Origin: Doris montereyensis
Lineage: Eukaryota; Mollusca; Gastropoda; Nudibranchia; Dorididae
DNA: 64,000 bases
Assembly (NCBI GenBank): GCA_037039925.1
Contig: JAXRKP010001286.1
Location: 79,321-143,320 of the forward strand
Reading direction: 5' to 3'
Part shown: positions 56,650 to 64,000 of the stretch, piece by piece
How the letters are laid out: each line of letters opens with the position of its first letter
Position numbering within the stretch: position 1 is the stretch's first letter
The notes under the pieces: model-generated
Database searches by the model: none
What the model was told of the DNA's origin: nothing
What the model saw: the letters and a program-made list of their open reading frames with translations, nothing else
Program-made: the position numbers and the translations under genes

Positions 56650-57780
56650 TGGTGGTATTTTACAGTGAGCTTTCTGTTTGTTAAAAGTCGTTTTTGCAGT
56701 CTTATGTATTTCATATTTTGAGCTTTCTGTTTGTTAAAAGTCGTTTTTGCACTTACGTATTTCATACTTGAGCTTTCTGTTTGTTAAAAGTCGTTTTTGC
56801 ACTTATGTATTTCATACTTGAGCTTTTTGTTTGTTTAAAGTCGTTTTTGCACTTATATATTTCATACTTGATGAGTTTCTGTTTGTTTAAAGTCGTTTTT
56901 GCACTTATGTATTTCATACTTGAGCTTTTTGTTTGTTTAAAGTCGTTTTTGCACTTATGTATTTCATACTTGAGCATTTTGTTTGTTTAAAGTCGTTTTT
57001 GCACTTACGTATTTCATGCTTGAGCTTTCTGTTTGTTTAAAGTCGTTTTTGCACTGGTATGTATTTCATACTTGAGCTTTCTGTTTGTTTAAAGTCTTTT
57101 TTGCACTTATGTATTTCATACTTGAGCTTTCTGTTTGTATAAAGTCGTTTTAGCACTTATGTATTTCATACTTGAGCTTTCTGTTTGTTTAAAGTCGTTT
57201 TTGCACTTTAGTGGTCATACTTGAGCTTTCTGTTTGTTTGAGCTATATTTTCTGTTTGTTTTTAAAGTCGTTTTTGCACTTACGTATTTCATACTTGAGC
57301 TTTCTGTTTGTTAAAGTTGTTTTTGCGTACTCACGTATTTCATACTTGAGCTTTCTGTTTGTTAAAAGTCTTTTTGCATTTACGTATTTCATGGTTGAGC
57401 TTTCTGTTTGTTAAAGTCGTTTTTTTGCACTTCGTATTTCACGCTTGAGCTTTCTGTTTTGTTTGTTAAAAAGTCGTTTTGCACTTACATATTTTTACTG
57501 AGCTTTTTGTTTGTATAAAGTTGTTTTTGCACTTACGTATTTCATGCTTGAGCTTTTTGTTTGTTAAAGTCGTTTTTGCACTTACGTATTTCACTTGCGC
57601 TTTCTGTTGTTAAAGTACTCACAGTACTTCTTTCTGAGTTTGTTTTAAAAGTCGTTTTCATTTACGTATTTCACAGTCTTGAGCTTTACTGTTTGTATTT
57701 AAAAGTCGTTTTTTCAGTCTTGCTTGAGCTTTCTGTTTGTTTGTTTCATATTTCTACTAGAGCTTTTTGTTTGTCTCTGA
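56650..57780 (+). repeat. 50-bp minisatellite
   Basis: About 22 units: 'tttttgcacttatgtatttc', 'atacttgagctttctgtttg', 'tttaaagtcg'. Sits between the linker and RT parts of the LINE. Confidence 0.94.
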
Positions 57781-57789
57781 TGAGTGCGT

Positions 57790-58020
57790 CTTTTATTTTT
57801 GAAAGCTGAATATAAGTTTTTTTTAAATGGTCTTACTCTGATAATCCCCAAGGGTTATCGTTTGGATGAATTACAAAATGTTTGGACATAGAAACATTGT
57901 CGATGAAGTGTATGTATTCAGTAACAGTGTCTGTACGTTTGTGGCTCGTAAGAACAAGAATTCTCAAAGAAAGTCCAGTTTGTAGAATCGAAACAATCGT
58001 CGGAAAACGTTCATAGGCGT
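57790..58020 (-). mobile_element. LINE linker fragment
   Basis: Minus strand reads TVTEYIHFIDNVSMSKHF, VIHPNDNPWG, HLKKTYIQLSK. This is like the 'V--YI-F-ID-V-P-K-V-I-PN-KPW' segment between endonuclease and RT in L2-like LINEs. A similar copy, HLKKTYIQLSKEK, is at 55130-55270. Confidence 0.65.
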
Positions 58021-58049
58021 TGTTATCTCAAGTTTGTATCGTCTTCCTT

Positions 58050-58715
58050 TCTTTTCTTGTCTTGATGAGTGGTCTCTATTTAGTACTCACAGTACTCATA
58101 GTCTTGATGAGTGGTCTGTATTTATTATCGTACTCTTGATGAGTGGTCTGTATTTATCGTACTCACAGTACTCACAGTCTTGATGAGTGGTCTGTATTTA
58201 TCATACTCACAGTACTCATAGTCTTGATGAGTGGTCATATTGATCGTACTACAGTCTTGATGAGTGGTCTGTATTGATCATACTCATAGTACTCACAGTC
58301 TTGATGAGTGGTCTGTATTGATCATACTCACAGTACTCACGTCTTGATGAGTGGTCTGTATTTATATTACTCACAGTACTCACAGTCTTGATGAGTGGTC
58401 TGTATTGATCATACTCACAGTACTCACGTCTTGATGAGTGGTCTATATTGTATCGTACTCACAGTACTCACAGTCTTGATGAGTGGTCTATATTTATCGT
58501 ACTCACAGTACTCATAGTCTTGATGAGTGGTCTATATTTATCGTACTCACAGTACTCATAGTCTTGATGAGTGGTCTATATTTATCGTACTCACAGTACT
58601 CACGTCTTGATGAGTGGTCTATTTATTGATCGTACTCACAGTACTCACGTCTCTTGATGAGTGGTCTGTATTGATCGTACTCACAGTACAGTACTCAGTC
58701 TTGATGAGTCGTCTA
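58050..58715 (+). repeat. 44-bp minisatellite, main block
   Basis: About 15 units of 'gtcttgatgagtggtctgta', 'tttatcgtactcacagtact', 'caca'. Confidence 0.93.
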
Positions 58716-58789
58716 TATTTATTCATAAGGTGGCTCATATTATGATCTGAATTTTTTGTTAGTGGCGGGAGCTGGCTTTTCTTGTGTCC

Positions 58790-59365
58790 ATTTCCAATGG
58801 TGGGAATAGCAGAGATCAATGGGGTTTTTCACCTCTTGTGTCCATTTTCAACGTGGGAATAGCAGAGATCAATGGGGTTTTTCACCTCTTGTGTCCATTT
58901 TCAACGTGGGAATAGCAGAGATCAATGGGGTTTTTCACCTCTTGTGTCCATTTTCAACGTGGGAATAGCAGAGATCAATGGGGTTTTTCACCTCTTGTGT
59001 CCATTTTCAACGTGGGAATAGCAGAGATCAATGGGGTTTTTCATTTTTTGTGTCCATTTCCAACTTGTGGGAATAGCAGAGATCAATGGGGTTTTTCATT
59101 TTTTGTGTCCATTTCCAACGTGGGAATTACAGAGATCAATGGGGTTTTTCATTTCTTGTGTCCATTTTCAACGTGGGAATAGCAGGAGATCAATGGGTTT
59201 TTTCACTTCTTGGTCCATTTCCAACGTTAGAGTAGCAGAGATCAATGGGGTTTTTCACTTCTTGGTCCATTTCCAACGTTAGAGTAGCAGAGATCAATGG
59301 GGTTTTTCACTTCTTGGTCCATTTCCAACGTTAGAGTAGCAGAGATCAATGGGGTTCTCACCTCT
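58790..59365 (+). repeat. 53-bp minisatellite
   Basis: About 11 units: 'aatggggtttttcacctctt', 'gtgtccattttcaacgtggg', 'aatagcagagatc'. The left units are near identical (exact 53-base steps 58815, 58868, 58921); the right units have 'acgttagagtagcag'. Confidence 0.94.
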
Positions 59366-59369
59366 TGTC

Positions 59370-59960
59370 GGATGCGTAATTTGTTAGTGAAAGTTTGGAA
59401 GGGTGGTATCTAAGGAATAACGCATTGAAATCACCGGGGACAAGAATATTAATAAAACTGTTTGGCGATTGACGTTTTTGTTTGTCGATTTGTTCCGTAA
59501 TTTCTTCAATGGCGATGGTAGTGTTTGTTTGAGGTGGTATATAATACTATGTAACGTTGAAGTAGACCACACTGAACTCGTGGTAGATATTTCGGGACGA
59601 TTTTCAGTGTTAAAAGTTAAATATGAGGCGAGCACATTGAGTGCGTTCTCTCAATGTTGTTATTATGGCACCGTTGTGTATTCACGTAAACACACACTCC
59701 CCCTCTGTCGCTGCGGTACACATTGAAGCCTGCTGTTGACACACTGCTGAAATAACACCTGTGTAAAACCAAATCTCAGCGAAGCACACAAGACTTGTCT
59801 CTCTATATCGATACTTGAAACGGGCAAGCTATGCGAGTTCGTCGATTTTATTGTAGAGCGACCTTAGAATGGCCGTGATGATGGAAGGCAAACGTTTTCG
59901 GCAAACTCGTCTTTTGCTTTTATTTTGACACCACCCCTTCGACCCTCATTCTCGGGTTTA
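59370..59960 (-). mobile_element. LINE endonuclease fragment
   Basis: Minus strand reads YYIPPQTNTTIAIEEITEQI, DKQKRQSPNSFINILVPGDFN, with the GDFN motif of APE-type endonucleases. Same strand and expected order as the linker and RT pieces at 58.0 and 56.6 kb, so one element split by arrays. Confidence 0.75.
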
Positions 59961-59989
59961 GTTGCTTGAACCTTGAGTTATTATTAAGG

Positions 59990-60090
59990 TTGGAGTGACT
60001 GCCGATGGCATGGTTTGCTGTTGTGTTCATGGGGTTGAAGAGCGTGAGTGACTGCCGATGGCATGGTTTGTTGTTGTGTTCATGAGTTGA
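59990..60090 (+). repeat. Short direct duplication
   Basis: 'gtgactgccgatggcatggt' with 'tgttgtgttcatg' occurs twice, about 52 bases apart. Confidence 0.7.
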
Positions 60091-60236
60091 AGAGCGTGTA
60101 ACATGGCGCCCAAGTGTTGAATGGTGTTGTTAGATTGCACATTGTTATAAGGACTCACAGATAAAACAAGTGAATAAATAAGATTTGAACATTTGAATAT
60201 ATATAATTACACATAATATTATAATTCCTATATATG

Positions 60237-60356
<120 letters not shown>

Positions 60357-60418
60357 GTGTGTATTTTTTGTTTGGTTTTTTTCTTCAATAGACAGTTGTA
60401 CGTTTGTTCAATTGATTA

Positions 60419-60580
60419 CACATTGAAAAGATCGATTACTGTTCCGATTAAACTCGATTCACATTGAAAAGATCGATTATTGTACCGGTATAAACTCGAT
60501 TGACATTGAAAAGATCGATTACTGTACCGGTATAAACTCGATTCACATTGAAAAGATCGATCACTGTACCGGTATAAACT
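60419..60580 (+). repeat. About 42-bp tandem repeat, four units
   Basis: Units 'cattgaaaagatcgattact', 'gtaccggtataaactcgatt', starting at 60421, 60462, 60504 and 60545. Confidence 0.9.
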
Positions 60581-60894
60581 GGTTATCTGGAACATATTTA
60601 AGGATGACCCAGTTTGGATTTGGCTTTTGAACTGCCAAGTAGTCAAACAAGCCAACAGCCTGAGACGGACAAACAGTTAGATAATACAGACGGCTAACGA
60701 TTGATAACAGTTTTGATTCATATACAACAACATTGATCTTTTCAATACCACAATTGGGCCTTGACTTAAAGACTTCAAACAATCTAACAATCGATAGTGT
60801 CGTACTTTACAATCCTTTGGTTACACGTAGTAATTCAGCATTGCCTTCTACCATGAACTCCGTGAAGGATAGTGACATTAAATAATACAATCAT

Positions 60895-61165
60895 TTTAAA
60901 GCCTCATAGGAACAAAGGTGAGACAAATACAAGAAATAGACGTCAAAAATGTTGGCTACCATGGGGGGATTAAACCCACGACCTCTGCGTCCTGCCTCTG
61001 CATTTTAAGGAGCGTAGCCAGCTTGGTGGCTAGCGCACTTCCTTTTCATGGCAAGGCGATGATTGCCGACGCGGAGGTCACGGGTTCAATCCCCATAGTT
61101 GCAGATATTGTTTCTGTCTATTCCTTCTGTTTGTCTTGTCTTTGTTCCTATGAGGCTTGCAAGGT
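60895..61165 (+). repeat. Inverted pair of SINE family C
   Basis: The left half (60895-61000) is an inverted copy ('cctcataggaacaaaggtga', 'aaacccacgacctctgcg'); the right half is a direct copy ('agccagcttggtggctagcg', 'cacgggttcaatcccca', 'ttgttcctatgaggct'). The pair can fold back. Confidence 0.75.
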
Positions 61166-61639
61166 CAGTAGCCTTCCCTTTTGACGAGTCTCTTGCTTCG
61201 CTGTTAGTTTTTACCACGGACTCTGTCCCGGTAAAGGGATGTTCCCAAGCGTATAGGTCACGGTTAAAGTAAAGGCCGTGATTTTCATGGTTGGTAGTGC
61301 TTGCAAGCATAACGATATTGGTAGTGTGACATCAACTGGCTGTTCCAGGCAACGCCTGCCTTCAAAAGCACGTAATGAAGAAGGCCTGTTTGATCAAGGA
61401 GACAATCCGTTTATAGATTGTGGCATTCTTGCCATAACTCCATCGAACAGGAGAAATAGTAACAGCACCGTGTCTAAGGAATTTGCTGTCAATGTGTTCT
61501 TCTCCTAGATCTTGTTCTTTTTGTTCTTCTTGTTCTTCCTTGTTTTTCATGTTCCTTTGTTTTTTTGTTGTTGTTCTTATTGTTGTTTTTGCATATCTTC
61601 TTGTTCTTGTTTTTTGTTCTTGTTTTTGTTCTTGTTCGT
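61166..61639. other. Unique-looking stretch, then TTGTTC-rich DNA
   Basis: 61170-61500 has short open frames without recognisable similarity. From 61505 the sequence becomes a mix of TTGTTC and TTTTTG words leading into the TTC tract. Confidence 0.4.
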
Positions 61640-61835
61640 ATTTTGTTCATCTTCTTCTTCTTCTTCTTCTTCTTCTTCTTCTTCTTCTTCTTCTTCTTCT
61701 TCTTCTTCTTCTTCTTCTTCTTCTTCTTCTTCTTCTTCTTCTTCTTCTTCTTCTTCTTCTTCTTCTTCTTCTTCTTCTTCTTCTTCTTCTTCTTCTTCTT
61801 CTTCTTCTTCTTCTTCTTCTTCTTCTTCTTCTTCA

Positions 61836-61866
<31 letters not shown>

Positions 61867-62150
61867 CTTCTTCTTCTTCTTCTTCTTCTTCTTCTTCTTC
61901 TTCTTCTTCTTCTTCTTCTTCTTCTTCTTCTTCTTCTTCTTCTTCTTCTTCTTCTTCTTCTTCTTCTTCTTCTTCTTCTTCTTCTTCTTCTTCTTCTTCT
62001 TCTTCTTCTTCTTCTTCTTCTTCTTCTTCTTCTTCTTCTTCTTCGTCTTCTTCTTCTTCTTCTTCTTCTTCTTCTTCTTCTTCTTCTTCTTCTTCTTCTT
62101 CTTCTTCTTCTTCTTCTTCTTCTTCTTCTTCTTCTTCTTGTTCTTCTAAT
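61640..62150 (+). repeat. (TTC)n, about 500 bp, nearly pure
   Basis: Only about two interruptions in about 490 bases ('caac' near 61834 and 'tcg' near 62045). The other strand is GAA. Its poly-L, poly-S, poly-F, poly-K and poly-R open frames are spurious. Confidence 0.98.
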
Positions 62151-62399
62151 TCTAGTTCTAGAAAGTCTTATCATTTCCTCTTCATTCTTCTTCTAATTAT
62201 TATTCTTCTGGTTGTTTTTCTTCTTCTTCTTCGTTCTTCTTCTTCTTCTTCTTATAGTTAGCTATCAATAGTAGTAATAGAAGCTATCTTTATCATATCA
62301 TAATTAGCAATGTCTGGTTGTTTTTTATTCTTGATGCGTTAGGTGATCTTGGGGATTAAGTTAGCTTGGTTGATATTACGCTCTCTTTCCATGTCCAAG

Positions 62400-64000
62400 C
62401 AATGGTGGGGGGATGATGGTAGGTGATGGGTGGGGGGTGGGTATTCGTTGGTGAAGGTGGGTGATGGGTAGGTGATGGGTGGGTGATGGGTGGGTGATGG
62501 AGGTGGGTGATGGGTGGGTAGGTGGGTGATGGGTGGGTGATGGGTGGGTTATGGGTGGATGATGGGTGGGTGATGGGTGGGTGATCGATTGGGTGATGGG
62601 TGGATGATGGTGGATGGGTGGGTAGGTGGGTGATGGGTGGGTAGGTGGGTGATGGGTGGGTGATGGGTGGGTGATGGGTGGGTAGGTGGGTGATGGTGGG
62701 TGATGGGTGGATGATGGGTGGATGATGGGTGGATGATGGGTGGTAGTGGGTGATGAGTGGGTGATGGGTGGGTGATGGGTGGGTGATGGGTGGGTAATGG
62801 GTGGGTAGGTGGGTGATAGGTTGGTATTAGGTGGGTGATGGGTGGGTAGGTGGGTGATGGGTGGGTGATGGGTGGGTGATGGGGTGGGTGATGGGTGGGT
62901 AGGTGGGTGATGGGTGGGTATTAGGTGGGTGATGGGTGGGTGATGGGTGGGTGATGGGTGGGTGATGGGTGGGTAGGTGGGTGATGGGTGGGTAGGTGGG
63001 TGATGGGTGGGTGATGGGTGGGTAGGTGGGTGATGGGTGGGTGATGGGTGGGTGATGGGTGGGTAGGTGGGTGATGGGTGGGTGATGGGTGGGTGATGGG
63101 TGGGTGATGGGTGGGTGATGGGTGGGTGATGGGTGGGTAGGTGGGTGATGGGTGGGTGATGGGTGGGTAGGTGGGTGATGGGTGGGTAGGTGGGTGATGG
63201 GTGGGTAGTGGTGGTGTGATGGTGGTAGTGGTGATGGTGGTAGTAGTGATGGTGGTGGTGGGTAGGTGGTGATGGTAGTAGCGAGTTGGTGGTGGTGGTG
63301 GTGGTGGTGGTGGGTAGGTGGGTGATGGTGGAGGTGGAGTGATGGTGGGTGGTGGTGGGTAGGTGGGTGATGGTGGGTAGGTGGAGTGATGGGTGGGTAG
63401 GTGGGTGATGGGTGGGAGATGGGTGGGTAGGTGGGTGATGGGTGGGTAGGTGGGTGATGGGTGGGTAGGTGGGTGATGGGTGGGTAGGTGGGTGATGGGT
63501 GGGTAGGTGGGTGATGGGTGGGTAGGTGGGTGATGGGTGGGTAGGTGGGTGAATGGTGGGTAGTGTGGGTGATGGATGGGTGATGGGTGGGTAGGTGGGT
63601 GATGGGTGGGTAGGTGGGTGATGGTGTGGGTAGGTGGGTAATGGGTGGGTAGGTGGGTGATGGGTGGGTAGGTGGGTGATGGGTGGGTGATGGGTGGGTA
63701 GGTGGGTGATGGGTGGGCGATGGGTGGGTAGGTGGGGTGATGGGTGGGTGATGGGTGGGTAGGTGGGTGATGGGTGGGGAGGTGATGGGTGGGTAGGTGG
63801 GTGATGGGTGGGTAGGTGGGTGATGGGTGGGCGATGGGTGGGTAGGTGGGTGTGATGGGGGTGGGGTAGGTGGGTGATGGGTGGGCGATGGGTGGGTAGG
63901 TGGGTGATGGGTGGGTGATGGGTGGAGTAGGGTGGGTGATGGGGTGGGGGTAGGTGGGTGATGGGTGGAGTGATGGGTGGGTGATGGGTGGGTGATGGGT
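62400..64000 (+). repeat. G-rich minisatellite, GGGTGGGTGAT/GGGTAGGTGGGTGAT type
   Basis: About 1.6 kb and continuing past the window edge. Units 'gggtgggtgat' and 'gggtaggtgggtgat' alternate. Almost no C on this strand. A SINE family C head remnant ('gttagcttggttgatattac') precedes it at 62357. Confidence 0.96.

Noticed and set aside
61483..62261. Poly-Leu, poly-Ser, poly-Phe, poly-Lys and poly-Arg frames of up to about 250 codons
   Set aside because: Direct translation of (TTC)n; no start context or family.

Overview
The window is animal genomic DNA. It has spliced genes with GT-AG introns, tRNA-derived SINEs, CR1/L2-like and RTE-like LINEs, MITEs and very many minisatellites. The repeats and the invertebrate-type nicotinamidase fit a mollusc, most likely a gastropod; that is inference from repeat style and gene content, not an identification.

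1-31 kb, plus strand: one recognisable gene, DNAJC10 (ERdj5), an ER DnaJ/thioredoxin disulfide reductase. About 20 exons from 1053 to about 29.5 kb encode a signal peptide, a J domain with HPD, a CSHC thioredoxin domain, two redox-inactive thioredoxin-like domains, then thioredoxin domains with CPPC, CGPC and CGHC motifs, and a basic tail close to a KDEL-like codon string. Most exons join in frame. Several carry one-base shifts, often at homopolymers, that break the frame while the protein in the neighbouring frame stays conserved. This looks more like uncorrected indels in the assembly than an old pseudogene. Most introns hold their own tandem array. Two arrays contain copies of the adjacent splice site.

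31-41 kb: no confident gene. It holds minisatellites, SINEs, GA and GGA tracts, and one candidate signal-peptide first exon at 38.83-38.96 kb.

41.7-46.7 kb, minus strand: four exons, perhaps five, of a nicotinamidase (isochorismatase/PncA fold), which turns nicotinamide into nicotinic acid for NAD salvage. The WPDHC, RKGT and KDYC segments are visible. The N-terminal exon or exons with the catalytic Asp and the D-x-H metal site were not found. One intron holds a large CAG/CTG tract and a foldback SINE.

46.8-64 kb: almost wholly tandem repeats (units of about 55, 24, 24, 17, 44, 50 and 53 bp, then TA, TTC and a G-rich array running off the end). A minus-strand LINE with endonuclease, linker and reverse-transcriptase pieces is split by the arrays. 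A second, scrambled copy of its linker and RT, interleaved with words of neighbouring arrays, lies at 53.2-55.4 kb and may be an assembly artefact.

The DNAJC10 product and the nicotinamidase have no evident functional link; they are simply neighbours.
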